This document shows, piece by piece, positions 1 to 7,706 of a DNA stretch of 51,084 nucleotides. Source of the stretch: Bdellovibrionales bacterium (GTDB lineage Bacteria; Bdellovibrionota; UBA1018; CAIMNF01); assembly GCA_947462765.1 (NCBI GenBank), contig CANHQK010000011.1, forward strand, positions 1-51,084, written 5' to 3'. How positions within the stretch are numbered: position 1 is the first letter of the stretch; the number at the start of each line of letters is the position of its first letter. The position numbers and the translations under genes were made by a program. Below the pieces are notes generated by a model. The model made no database searches and was not told the origin of the DNA. It was given only the letters and a program-made list of their open reading frames with translations.

Positions 1-676
1 TGAAGGCGTAGAGGGCTGCGCTGCCAAGCGTCGGCCACACAAGCCACTCGGGGTTCCTGAAGCGGTTCCAAAATGACTTCGAAAGGAAAGAAGGAATGAT
101 CTGAGAGGCGAATAGGAGGTTCACCCAGAGGGACAGCAAGAGGGCGATCAAGAGACCGGAGGGGAGCTCGGTCATCAGTTGCCTGAAGAGTCCGTCCCGC
201 CCTTGCTCGTCGACGAGTTTTTTCACGGGGCTGTTCGGCAGGTTGATCAAGTGATCCATGCCGATGGAAATCTCAGAGCGGAGATAGTCCACCGCCCCGA
301 TGCCGATCTCGTGGGCGCGCAACTGGAGCGATCCGAGAAACATCAGGATCATGCATAAAAAAGCGTAGACCAGGCTCGATTGGATCTTGCCGGACTTCCG
401 GATCAATAGCGGAAACAGGTTGCCGACACCAAACCAGAAGACCCCCAGAACAAGCAGTTCATTGGAGTTGGCTCCGGCCAAGCGGGTGAGGATCAGGTTC
501 GAACCGAGTGCCGCGAAGGCAAGGGGAAGGGTGCCCCGGAGGGTGAGCGCGAAGAGGGGCAGGGGCGAAAGCATCATGAAGATGGCGCTTTGAAAGAAAA
601 CAAAGGGTAAAAAAAACGGGGCGATCCGGGCAAGTTGCCCTGGAATCGCCCCGCGATTTTGAAGCTTGGACTTCAT
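1..676 (-). CDS. DUF2232 (YybS-like) membrane protein, partial
   Basis: This polytopic inner-membrane protein is cut by the left window edge, so only the N-terminal 225 residues are visible. The reading frame is open on the minus strand from an ATG at 676. It encodes several hydrophobic segments, starting after a short basic N-terminus (MKSKLQNRG), with an amphipathic stretch of about 60 residues in between. Near the edge it carries a segment ending FRNPEWLVWPTL, which resembles the DUF2232/YybS family. The start lies 5 nt after the rpsR stop, with GAGAGG overlapping that stop, so translation is probably coupled. The order rpsF-rpsR-DUF2232 is common in delta-type proteobacteria and is often followed by rplI, which would lie outside this window. 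The molecular function of the family is not known to me. Confidence 0.8.
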   Translation of the reverse strand, partial: MKSKLQNRGAIPGQLARIAPFFLPFVFFQSAIFMMLSPLPLFALTLRGTLPLAFAALGSNLILTRLAGANSNELLVLGVFWFGVGNLFPLLIRKSGKIQSSLVYAFLCMILMFLGSLQLRAHEIGIGAVDYLRSEISIGMDHLINLPNSPVKKLVDEQGRDGLFRQLMTELPSGLLIALLLSLWVNLLFASQIIPSFLSKSFWNRFRNPEWLVWPTLGSAALYAF

Positions 677-681
677 TCCTC

Positions 682-1017
682 TCAGTAGTTCGAATTTGGA
701 CCGATCGAGGTGAATCCGAGCAGCGCCAGATTGCGGGCGCGCTTGATTTCAGTGGTCAATTTGCGTTGGATCTGAGCGCAGTTCCCGGTCACGCGACGGG
801 GCACGATCTTTCCGTGCTCAGTCATGAACGAGGACAAGAACTTGGGGTTCTTGTAGCTGATGTTCGCAGCATCTTCCTCGCCGGAAGTGAAGCGGCAAGC
901 CTTTTTACGGCTGCTGCTCGAGAAGCGACGACCACGACGGCCGCTGCCTTCGTCCATGCCATCGTCCATATCGTCGTTGTAGCGGGATTCTTTCTTTTCA
1001 GACATTTCTTTTGCCAT
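682..1017 (-). CDS. rpsR: 30S ribosomal protein bS18
   Basis: This is small-subunit ribosomal protein bS18, which binds 16S rRNA together with bS6. The C-terminal 75 residues match the family closely: [11 protein letters not shown], a [21 protein letters not shown] block and an [10 protein letters not shown] end. The protein has 111 residues against the usual 75-85. The excess is an N-terminal extension of about 36 residues rich in Asp, Glu, Arg and Ser. The start at 1017 is preceded by a strong Shine-Dalgarno (GGAGGAGATGAATC). An internal ATG at 1005 is a possible alternative. It lies between rpsF and the DUF2232 gene in one operon. Confidence 0.97.
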   Translation of the reverse strand: MAKEMSEKKESRYNDDMDDGMDEGSGRRGRRFSSSSRKKACRFTSGEEDAANISYKNPKFLSSFMTEHGKIVPRRVTGNCAQIQRKLTTEIKRARNLALLGFTSIGPNSNY

Positions 1018-1034
1018 GATTCATCTCCTCCGGA

Positions 1035-1418
1035 TCAGGCGCTGACTTCAGCTTGGGGGGCGCGCTCTTCGCGCTTCAGGGGGGTTCCGTTAGCTTGCTC
1101 TTTCATGAACACGTCTTTCTCGAACTCTTTTGCGAGATTGACGGTCATGAAGCGCAAAGTGGACTCGTGCAAGCGAAGGTTCCGCTCGATTTCATGAACG
1201 ATGTCGCCCTTGCCGGTGTACACGAAATGGGTGTAGTGTCCGCGGGTTTCTTTCTGGATCTCGTAAGCGAATTTACGCTTTCCCCAGTCTTCTTCGTAAA
1301 CGAGCTCGCCACCGTATGCTTTAACGATGCCGAAAAGTCTTTCTTTCAGGGTTTTCAGTCCTTCATCGCTCAGATCGACGCGAGTGATGAATGTGGTTTC
1401 GTAACCAGGCAGTTTCAT
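1035..1418 (-). CDS. rpsF: 30S ribosomal protein bS6
   Basis: This is small-subunit ribosomal protein bS6, which forms a heterodimer with bS18 on the ribosome platform. The 127-residue product begins MKLPGYETTFITR and contains the family pattern of one beta-alpha-beta ferredoxin-like domain, including WGKRKFAYEI and GHYTHFVY. It ends in a short charged tail. I chose the start at 1418 because AAGGAG lies 7 nt upstream and because family members begin a few residues before YET. The longer frame back to 1496 has no ribosome site and runs through the leader. It is the first gene of the operon and is preceded by a possible S6:S18-binding leader hairpin. Confidence 0.97.
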   Translation of the reverse strand: MKLPGYETTFITRVDLSDEGLKTLKERLFGIVKAYGGELVYEEDWGKRKFAYEIQKETRGHYTHFVYTGKGDIVHEIERNLRLHESTLRFMTVNLAKEFEKDVFMKEQANGTPLKREERAPQAEVSA

Positions 1419-1439
1419 TCGATTCTCCTTATGGTTCAA

Positions 1440-1463
1440 GCCCCCGGGGCGATGCCCGCGAGC
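1440..1463 (-). promoter_or_regulatory. Possible bS6:bS18 autoregulatory hairpin in the rpsF leader
   Basis: On the minus strand the leader contains GCTC-GC-GGGC-ATC-GCCC-CGG-GGGC. This folds as two short stems separated by an asymmetric internal loop with a CCGG-containing 3' side, about 12 nt before the rpsF Shine-Dalgarno. Many bacteria control rpsF operons through an RNA hairpin with a bulged CCG bound by the S6:S18 complex. The location and the CCG element fit that idea, but the match was made by eye only. Confidence 0.35.
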
Positions 1464-1486
1464 AAAGAGTTGTTGTTGAGCAGACG

Positions 1487-1515
1487 GGTGTATCACAGGG
1501 GGCGGAGCGCCGCAA
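1487..1515 (-). promoter_or_regulatory. Candidate sigma70 promoter of the rpsF operon
   Basis: On the minus strand TTGCGG (1515-1510) is separated by 17 nt from TACACC (1492-1487), about 70 nt before the rpsF start. The -35 half and the spacing are good and the -10 is moderate. The leader it would produce contains the hairpin at 1440-1463. Confidence 0.4.
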
Positions 1516-1538
1516 GGGGGGGCGGTCAGGGCGACGAA

Positions 1539-2312
1539 TCAGCGGGATTGGCCACTGAAGGGATCGTAGGGCGGCTCAGCCGGAGGGGTGGGGGTGTTTG
1601 GCTGATTTCTCTTTTCAATCAAGGAGATGACGAATGCTGCCCCCTCGTACATGAGCATGAGAGGCGCCATGAGGAGGAGCATCGACACGGCATCCGGCGG
1701 GGCGATGAAGGCGGCAACGATCGTGATGCCAATGAAAGCGTTTTTTCTTTGGGCTCTCAGGGTGGTGGAGTCGACGAGACCGAGCCAGCCGAGGAGAATG
1801 AGCAGCACGGGGAGCTCAAAGGCGGCGCCGAACATGAGCATGAGTTTCAGGCAGGTTCCATAATAAGAGTCAATGGTCAGCAGCGGGGTGTCTCCCGGAA
1901 GTCCGAAGGCCATGAAGTACTTGAAGCCGACCGGGAACAGCACGAAATAGGCGAAGGCGGCTCCTGCCACGAAGAAAAAACTCGCGGCCAGGATGAAGGG
2001 GATCACCAGTCGCTTTTCTTTAGAGTGAAGGCCCGGGGCGATGAAAGACCAGAGTTGGTAGAAGTAGAAGGGGCAGAAGAAGAACAGCGAGCTGTAGCCA
2101 GCGATCTTCAGGTGCGTCATGAAGTTCTCGAACAAGCTGGTGAAATAGAGGCGCTGTTGTTCGGGGGGAAGTGCAGCAAAAAGAGGCTTCTGAAGAAAGT
2201 GGAGGACGGTCGCGTTCGTAAAGAAATAGCAAAAGAGGAATCCTCCGAAAAAGACCCAGAGGCAGCGGAGGAGTCGTGCTTTGAGCTCTTCCAGGTGTTG
2301 CCAAAAACCCAT
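1539..2312 (-). CDS. tatC: Sec-independent protein translocase TatC
   Basis: TatC is the polytopic core of the twin-arginine translocase and recognises the RR signal of folded export substrates. The product begins MGFWQHLEELKARLL, with the HLEEL motif at residues 6-10, followed by about six membrane segments. It includes a FENFMTHLK stretch in the position of the conserved signal-peptide binding loop. The C-terminal tail is short and rich in Pro and Gln. I chose the start at 2312 (257 residues) because the family normally begins a few residues before HLEEL and is about 250 residues long. Earlier ATG codons at 2381 and 2450 would add 23-46 residues and overlap the divergent cyclophilin gene. 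None has a convincing ribosome site. No tatA or tatB is in the window. Confidence 0.93.
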   Translation of the reverse strand: MGFWQHLEELKARLLRCLWVFFGGFLFCYFFTNATVLHFLQKPLFAALPPEQQRLYFTSLFENFMTHLKIAGYSSLFFFCPFYFYQLWSFIAPGLHSKEKRLVIPFILAASFFFVAGAAFAYFVLFPVGFKYFMAFGLPGDTPLLTIDSYYGTCLKLMLMFGAAFELPVLLILLGWLGLVDSTTLRAQRKNAFIGITIVAAFIAPPDAVSMLLLMAPLMLMYEGAAFVISLIEKRNQPNTPTPPAEPPYDPFSGQSR

Positions 2313-2332
2313 GAACGCGCTTGAATGCTGTT

Positions 2333-2360
2333 GATCCACGTTCAGCCCATCTTGTGGATC
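2333..2360. promoter_or_regulatory. Inverted repeat between divergent tatC and cyclophilin genes
   Basis: GATCCAC (2333-2339) and GTGGATC (2354-2360) form a perfect 7-bp inverted repeat with a 14-nt centre, lying in the short divergent region. It could be an operator or a leader hairpin. A 7-bp repeat is not rare by chance, so this is weak. Confidence 0.2.
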
Positions 2361-2379
2361 GGAAGGGGGAATGTCAACC

Positions 2380-3012
2380 ATGGCGTCCACGATCGGTTCC
2401 CGGAGAATCCGGAATGTCATCCTCGCCACGCTGATCCAGGCTGCGGCCATCGGCCTGTGGATTTATTTTTTTTCCAACCCCTTTCCTCAACCCGCAGCGG
2501 TGACGGATCCCGCTCCCGGGGCTCCCGCACTCAGGCCCGAGTGGGAACGAGACCTGGGCGAGATCGATGAGCAGGGGCTCTCTCGACTCCGGGCCACCAT
2601 CCAGACGACCCGGGGAAAAATCAGGTTCCGTTTTTTCACCCAGGACGCACCGAGGACTGTGAAGCGGATTGCCACCTTGGTCTCAGAGGGGTTTTATAAC
2701 GGGCTCTTGTTCCACCGAGTCGAGCCGGGGTTCGTCATTCAGGGGGGGGATCCCACCGGAACGGGGTCAGGGGGATCGGGGCAGCGATTGGGGGCCGAGT
2801 TCAACTCGCGCAAGCATGTGCTCGGTTCGGTAGCCATGGCCAGGGGAGAGGATCCGGATTCTGCCGACTCCCAGTTTTACATCAGTCTTGGCAGCCACCC
2901 TCAGCTGGATGGTCGTTACACGGTATTCGGTCAGGTGGTGGAGGGCATCGAAGTCCTGGGTCAGATTCAGGTCGGCGACCGGATGACTGCCCTCACGCTC
3001 GAGTCGGATTGA
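2380..3012 (+). CDS. Membrane-anchored cyclophilin-type peptidyl-prolyl isomerase
   Basis: This protein should catalyse cis-trans isomerisation of prolyl bonds on the periplasmic side. An N-terminal hydrophobic helix (about residues 11-30) acts as an anchor or uncleaved signal. A Pro/Ala linker follows, then a cyclophilin domain from about residue 70. The core motifs are present: FHRVEPGFVIQGGDPTGTG, a shortened SVAMARG block and SQFYISLG. The length of 210 residues fits a one-domain cyclophilin plus anchor. I prefer the ATG at 2380 because AAGGGGG lies 10 nt upstream; the ATG at 2371 is only 1 nt from it. It is divergent from tatC and convergent with the next gene, with a 10-nt gap. Confidence 0.93.
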   Translation: MASTIGSRRIRNVILATLIQAAAIGLWIYFFSNPFPQPAAVTDPAPGAPALRPEWERDLGEIDEQGLSRLRATIQTTRGKIRFRFFTQDAPRTVKRIATLVSEGFYNGLLFHRVEPGFVIQGGDPTGTGSGGSGQRLGAEFNSRKHVLGSVAMARGEDPDSADSQFYISLGSHPQLDGRYTVFGQVVEGIEVLGQIQVGDRMTALTLESD

Positions 3013-3022
3013 GGCGCGCCGC

Positions 3023-3649
3023 TCAAGAGTCCTTGCGGCCCCGGTCTTTATCGAGCCGAATGCCGGTTTTACTCAGGGTCCTGGCTGCCCGCTCGCTTCC
3101 GGTTCTGGACCACATGTCATACAGACGAATCAAGTCCTGCTCGGTTCGGGCAAAGGTAGTGGATTCGCTCACGTCCGAAAGCAGATCCACCATGCAAGCG
3201 AACTGTTTGGAGAGGTCCGAGAACAGGTCGCGGAAATGGCGCTCGTCGCTCCGATCGGCGGCGTTCCGGTAGGCGGCGCCACCGAGGCCGATGTAGTAGC
3301 CTAGATCGAGGTTCATCCGGCTCAGGCTTTCTTGAAAAAACCCCGCCTTGAACAGTGAGATGTCGCCGACGTTTTGGAATAGCGATTTTTGCTCGGGTTG
3401 GGCCTCGGCTTCGAGTGCTTCCTTAAATAGGAAGGCAAGGGGTTGATCCTCGAGAGAGCCGTCCTGGCTTTTCGAATAGAGTGATTCGCTGAACATGAAG
3501 CGGTTCAGCAGGCGGACCACATAGTATTCCGTCTCGGGTTGAATCCGGAGCTTTCTCCGGTCTGCAGCGGTTCTCACCAGCTCGAAAAAAAACGATTCGG
3601 GGGTCAGGTCCAAGGTGAATGTCGAGCCGGAGCCGGGTTTCAATGACAT
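3023..3649 (-). CDS. Hypothetical protein, 208 residues
   Basis: I do not recognise this protein. It has no signal peptide or membrane segment and is probably a soluble cytoplasmic alpha-helical protein. Visible traits are a FFFELVRTAADRRKL segment near the N-terminus, an acidic middle, and a Tyr/Gly patch (LGYYIGLGGAAYR) near residue 115. The C-terminus is basic (KDRGRK). It has its own strong promoter with a perfect TATAAT. GGAGGAGG lies about 12 nt before the start at 3649. Codon use looks like that of its neighbours, so it is very likely expressed. Function unknown. Confidence 0.8.
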   Translation of the reverse strand: MSLKPGSGSTFTLDLTPESFFFELVRTAADRRKLRIQPETEYYVVRLLNRFMFSESLYSKSQDGSLEDQPLAFLFKEALEAEAQPEQKSLFQNVGDISLFKAGFFQESLSRMNLDLGYYIGLGGAAYRNAADRSDERHFRDLFSDLSKQFACMVDLLSDVSESTTFARTEQDLIRLYDMWSRTGSERAARTLSKTGIRLDKDRGRKDS

Positions 3650-3672
3650 GCGAACGGGCCCCTCCTCCTTCC

Positions 3673-3702
3673 ATTATAGCCAATTTCCGGGGAGAGGCTC
3701 AA
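3673..3702 (-). promoter_or_regulatory. Sigma70 promoter of the 208-residue hypothetical gene
   Basis: On the minus strand TTGAGC (3702-3697), 18 nt, then a perfect TATAAT (3678-3673), 24 nt before the ATG at 3649. It is one of the best sigma70-type promoters in the window. Confidence 0.7.
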
Positions 3703-3731
3703 CCAGCCAATACTTTGACAACCAAAGGTGT

Positions 3732-6350
3732 TTAGCTGACCACAACGGTCAGTTGGGGGGCGTCGAGCAGGAGCTTTTTCGCGATCGCCCGGACTTGGGC
3801 GGCCGTCACGGAGAGGATCCGCTTCTTCACCTCTGTATCCGGAGTGATCTTACCCCGGTACAGGAGCTCGAGCCCGTAGCCCGCTGCCAAAGACCAGGTG
3901 CTTTGCAGGTTCATGGCATTTTGCCCGAGAAAATAGTTCTTGGCCCTCTCCAGCTCGGCCGAGGTGGGGCCCTTTTTGACCAGTGTTTCGATCACTTTCC
4001 GGATCTCCGCGATGGCCTCGTCTTTCTTCGAGGGGGCGCACGCAATGTAGGTTCCGACGTAGCCGGTTTCGATTCCTTCCATGCTGGTCGGGGCCACCGA
4101 ATAGGCCATGGAGCGTTTTTCCCTGAGCTCGATGAACAGACGTCCGCTCTGGCCGCCGAGGATGTTCTGAAGAATGCGTAAAGCATGTCGTTCGGGGTCG
4201 AACATGGATAGCCCCGTACCGCCGATCAGAATGTGGGTTTGCTCACGATCGAAATGCGAGGAGGCCCAACGGGGGGCGGTCAGCGCCTGCGCAGAGGGGA
4301 GCTTGCCCTGAGTGAAGCGGCTCTTCTGGCGGGACAGCGATTCGTCGAACCGGCCCAGCCACTCTTCGAAAGCATGGCGAGAGATGCCACCCACCACAGC
4401 GAGCGAGAGGTTGCCGGGATGGATGAAGGTCTGGTGAAGATGATGCAAGTCGGCCGAGCTGATCCGCTCAACTTGGGCTTCGGTTGCGATCGGTGAGCGG
4501 GCATAGGGATGATCCCCGAACAGGTTCTCCATGAACAACTTCGAGCAGACCTGGGAGGAGTGATTCGGAATGGATCGGATCATGTCGAGGGTGACCCGCT
4601 TCGCGTGGGCCAGCTCATCCTCGGAAAAAGCAGGGTTGAAAAAAACATCCGAGAAAAGCGAAGAGAGGCGATCCCAGTCCCGGATCAGTCCGGTGGACTG
4701 GAGGCCGATCGTGTTCCGACCTGAGAATCCATCAAGCGAAGCAGCACAACCTTCGATGAGGGCACTCAATTTACGGGAGTCGACCTCGGGGGTGCCTTTT
4801 GCCCAGGTTTGAGAAATCAGGTGACTCGCTCCCCAATACTGTTCTCCGAGGCCGATCTCGGATCGGGATCCGCCATAAGCGGCCGCATAAATCGAGAATA
4901 CCGGAGTCCCGGGGCGCTCGAGGTAGGCGACCTTCAGGCCCGAGGCGGTGGTCAGGATTTCGGGCTCACCGGGTTTGCGGGATGCCGGTTTGGGGCGTGC
5001 GGGGGCGGGGGCCGCCTTGAGCGGGGAAAATATTTTTTCAAGCCGGGCGAGATTCTCGAGAGGCTCGGCTTCGGGTTGGAACAGCACAAGGCTCATGCGT
5101 TCGGGAATCAGGTATTCGCGGGCGAGACGCTTCAGGGTCGAGGCATTCACTCCCTTGATCTGATCCAGGTACTCTGAGTCGAACCGCAAGTCCCCGAGCG
5201 AAAAACGGAGCAGCCCGAGCCTGCCGGCGAGACCATCCACTGTCTGGGTGGCATAGAGTTTCTCACTCTCGATCAAGGCGATGACCCGATCGATCTCCTC
5301 CTGCTCCACACCCTTTTCGATGATCTGACGGATCTCAGCGACCACTTCGCCGAGAACGGCATCGAGATCCTTCGTCTCCTTCAGTTCCGCGGAAATCAGG
5401 AACATTCCGGGGTCCTTCGGAATATAGACGCTGGCACTGATTTCGGTCACGAGGGCGCGATCGTAAAACAGCCTCCGGTACAGGCGGGAGGACTCACCTG
5501 TTCCAAGGATGCCCGAGAGCACTTCGAGCAGGGGGGCGTCAGGATGGGTCAGTTCGGGAATTCGAAAAGAAATGGCGAGCTCAGGTGTCTGGATGTCGAA
5601 GTGGCGCGACTTGGTCCTTAGGCCCTGAAGGGGTTTTTCGACCGGGAGGTCCCGCGGGGATTCCTTGCGCTCGGCGATCACGCGCTTCCCGAATCGCTTT
5701 TCAAGCAAGCGCAGCAATCGCTTCTTCCGTGTGCCCGATCCGTCCTCGATCGGTCCGACCAGGACCAGGCCCATTCGGGATGAAACGTAGTTCTTGCGGT
5801 AGTAGCGCTCAAGATCCCGAACCTTCGCCTGCTTCAGGGTCTTCTCGTAGCCGATCACCGGTCGTCCGTAAGGGTGCTTGCGATAAGTCAGGGCGAAGAG
5901 CTCTTCATAAAGCTGGCGATCCGGCGAGTCCTGCCCCCTACGGAGTTCCTCCAGAATCACTTCGCGCTCGCGACTGAAGTCTTCCGGAAGGAATCGTTGG
6001 GGCTCGGCCATCACTCCGAAATGATCGATGACCTTCTCCCAATACTGTTCAGAGCAAGTCACGTGGTAGACCGTCTGGTCGAAGGTGGTGTAGGCATTGA
6101 TCTCGCCGCCCAGGGACTCGATCAACCGGGCGGTCTTGCCGCTCGAGGCGGTACCGGTCTCTTTTGCCCCCGCGTCTTTGAAGAGCATGTGCTCAAGAAA
6201 GTGTGCGAAGCCGGCCTCCGGTCCGATTTCATCGGTGCTGCCCGTGAGGTTCCACCAGTGGAAGGTGCCGACATGGCCGTCGAGGTGTTGCAGGATAACG
6301 GGGATTCCATTGGAAAGCTTGTGCTCTTCTGGTTTGTGAGAGGATGTCAT
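3732..6350 (-). CDS. M16 family zinc metallopeptidase, two-lobed
   Basis: This is an insulinase/pitrilysin-type peptidase of 872 residues made of two M16 halves that form a closed chamber for degrading peptides. The N-terminal half carries the inverted zinc motif HFLEH (residues 50-54), with the third ligand expected in the acidic RERE-VILEEL cluster near 130-135. The second half starts near residue 470, lacks HxxEH (GASHLISQT in its place) and should be the inactive lobe. It keeps a typical R-Y type end region (GGQSGRLFIELREKRSMAYSV). No signal peptide is seen, so a cytoplasmic location is likely. Its ATG overlaps the stop of the upstream lipoprotein gene (ATGA), so the two are co-translated. 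Confidence 0.93.
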   Translation of the reverse strand: MTSSHKPEEHKLSNGIPVILQHLDGHVGTFHWWNLTGSTDEIGPEAGFAHFLEHMLFKDAGAKETGTASSGKTARLIESLGGEINAYTTFDQTVYHVTCSEQYWEKVIDHFGVMAEPQRFLPEDFSREREVILEELRRGQDSPDRQLYEELFALTYRKHPYGRPVIGYEKTLKQAKVRDLERYYRKNYVSSRMGLVLVGPIEDGSGTRKKRLLRLLEKRFGKRVIAERKESPRDLPVEKPLQGLRTKSRHFDIQTPELAISFRIPELTHPDAPLLEVLSGILGTGESSRLYRRLFYDRALVTEISASVYIPKDPGMFLISAELKETKDLDAVLGEVVAEIRQIIEKGVEQEEIDRVIALIESEKLYATQTVDGLAGRLGLLRFSLGDLRFDSEYLDQIKGVNASTLKRLAREYLIPERMSLVLFQPEAEPLENLARLEKIFSPLKAAPAPARPKPASRKPGEPEILTTASGLKVAYLERPGTPVFSIYAAAYGGSRSEIGLGEQYWGASHLISQTWAKGTPEVDSRKLSALIEGCAASLDGFSGRNTIGLQSTGLIRDWDRLSSLFSDVFFNPAFSEDELAHAKRVTLDMIRSIPNHSSQVCSKLFMENLFGDHPYARSPIATEAQVERISSADLHHLHQTFIHPGNLSLAVVGGISRHAFEEWLGRFDESLSRQKSRFTQGKLPSAQALTAPRWASSHFDREQTHILIGGTGLSMFDPERHALRILQNILGGQSGRLFIELREKRSMAYSVAPTSMEGIETGYVGTYIACAPSKKDEAIAEIRKVIETLVKKGPTSAELERAKNYFLGQNAMNLQSTWSLAAGYGLELLYRGKITPDTEVKKRILSVTAAQVRAIAKKLLLDAPQLTVVVS

Positions 6351-7219
6351 GGTGCCTTCTTGGGGGTTAACAGGGCCTTGGCCCTTTTTTGTTCGAGAAT
6401 CTGTTCTGAAACCGACTCGGCGGGGATCGAGGGCGATTCTTTGATCACCCGCTCGAGCAGCTTTCTGAAAAGCGCTTCATCTCCAGATGGGCGAGCGAGG
6501 AATCTGGCATAAGCCACCACGTTTCCGAAATAGCCCCCGTGATTCCGCATCAGGGATTCGAAGCGGGCACGACTTCGCTTCAGTGCCTCGGGGTCGCCGT
6601 CGCGGGAACGCGCGAACTCGATACCGAAGTGACGGTCAGCCGCTCCGTAGCGGTACCCGGGGCTCATTGCTTCGACTTGGTTGAAAAAAGAGCGAACCGT
6701 CCGACGGTGTTTGAGCTCGCGCTCGGGCCCTGACTCGACGGACCATCGGTAAAGGCTCTCGGCGAACCAATGGGCGGCCTCCAGATCCTGTCGATCGAGA
6801 GCCGGAAGGGCGTCCTCTGGCGAGTAGCGCGGACGTCTTGCGAGTTCGCCGTATGTCGGGTTCAGGTGGAGCAGCGCCTCCGCTCTGTTCGCTGCGGAGA
6901 GGTAGAGCCCGAGGCGCTCGGGTCCGGGCTCGGTGTGGAATTCGGCGAGGAGGTACTCGGCCCGGGCGAGTTTGAGCCAGCGATCGCGGGAGTCGGCTGG
7001 CGATCGAGTGATGGGTTTTGCGATTTCGATGAAGCGCGCCAGCGAGGCTCCATCGTGTCGTTCTGACCAGAGCTTGGCAAAAAGCTTCTCGGTTTTCTTA
7101 TCGCTCTTGAGCGCGGAGCCCGTGTCAGGAGATTGACTGAGATACGGGTTGATCCGGCCTGTCGCACAAGAAGATAGAAAAATCAGGCATCCAAAAAGGA
7201 TTGTGGTGATCGGTTTCAT
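6347..7219 (-). CDS. TatT-like (TRAP T-component family) lipoprotein
   Basis: This is a probable outer-membrane or periplasmic lipoprotein of 290 residues. The signal peptide MKPITTILFGCLIFLSSC ends in a lipobox (LSSC). The helical body resembles the TatT family, seen for example beside TRAP transporters in Treponema. Supporting motifs are a helix-turn-helix array and the C-terminal block ARFESLMRNHGGYFGN, ARFLARP and FRKLLERV, ending with a QKRAKALL helix. TatT proteins form trimers with lipid- or ligand-sized pores. No TRAP transporter gene is present here; instead the gene is coupled to the M16 peptidase. I chose the start at 7219 because only this ATG gives the signal peptide; the upstream frame overlaps the divergent STAS gene. 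Confidence 0.75.
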   Translation of the reverse strand: MKPITTILFGCLIFLSSCATGRINPYLSQSPDTGSALKSDKKTEKLFAKLWSERHDGASLARFIEIAKPITRSPADSRDRWLKLARAEYLLAEFHTEPGPERLGLYLSAANRAEALLHLNPTYGELARRPRYSPEDALPALDRQDLEAAHWFAESLYRWSVESGPERELKHRRTVRSFFNQVEAMSPGYRYGAADRHFGIEFARSRDGDPEALKRSRARFESLMRNHGGYFGNVVAYARFLARPSGDEALFRKLLERVIKESPSIPAESVSEQILEQKRAKALLTPKKAP

Positions 7220-7225
7220 TCCGGA

Positions 7226-7241
7226 TAGAATCAAGATTATG
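7226..7241 (+). promoter_or_regulatory. -10 box placed for a leaderless mRNA of the STAS gene
   Basis: TAGAAT (7226-7231) lies 7 nt before the ATG at 7239, so transcription would start at or one base before the start codon. No Shine-Dalgarno is present. A possible -35 is TTGTGG (7201-7206) with a 19-nt spacer. Only 19 nt separate this start from the divergent lipoprotein start. Confidence 0.5.
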
Positions 7242-7703
7242 CTAACCATCCGCAAACAGCAAACGAAAGAGGGCCCGCTGGTCGAGTTGAGCGGGACGAT
7301 CGAGGAAAGCGTCAACTTCGAACAACTGATTGGAGCCATTGACGGTGTGCTCACCGTCAAGTGTCGCGGCATCACACGGATCAACTCGGTCGGAGTCAAG
7401 ACCTGGATGAAATACTTCCAGTCGCTCAAGAATCAGGGCATCCGCTTTCAGTTCGTCGAGTGCTCTTACTCTGTGATCGAACAACTCAATATGATTTCCA
7501 ACTTCGCGTGCGGAGGCGAAGTGGTCTCGATTCTCCTCCCGTTCTCCTGTGTGGGTTGCCAGAACGAGTTTGTGGCGTGTTGTAACACTGCGGAGCTGAA
7601 GGCCTCGAATTTGCAGGTCCCCAAAGCCAAGTGCGAGCGCCCCAACTGCGGAGCCCAGTTCGACGATGATCCCGAAGAGTATTTCTATTTCTTGGAGGAC
7701 TGA
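7239..7703 (+). CDS. STAS-like protein with C-terminal Cys-rich zinc ribbon
   Basis: The N-terminal 100 residues look like a STAS domain of the anti-sigma-factor-antagonist type: LVELSGTIEE, then GITRINSVGVKTWMKYF in the place of the conserved ser-containing loop and helix. The last 50 residues are Cys-rich (CVGC, CC, CERPNC), suggesting one bound zinc. The DDDPEEYFYFLED end is acidic. It is followed after 3 nt by a HATPase-type protein, the pair expected of a partner-switching regulator in which the STAS protein is phosphorylated on Ser and released from its kinase. I chose the start at 7239 because upstream sequence is antisense to the lipoprotein gene. It might instead be a structural zinc protein; confidence in the STAS fold is moderate. 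Confidence 0.75.
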   Translation: MLTIRKQQTKEGPLVELSGTIEESVNFEQLIGAIDGVLTVKCRGITRINSVGVKTWMKYFQSLKNQGIRFQFVECSYSVIEQLNMISNFACGGEVVSILLPFSCVGCQNEFVACCNTAELKASNLQVPKAKCERPNCGAQFDDDPEEYFYFLED

Positions 7704-7706
7704 GGA

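Noticed and set aside
1053-2324. Long open frame (423 codons) opposite rpsF and tatC.
   Set aside because: Spans two real genes and their gap on the other strand; the translation is a charged, low-complexity stretch without domains.
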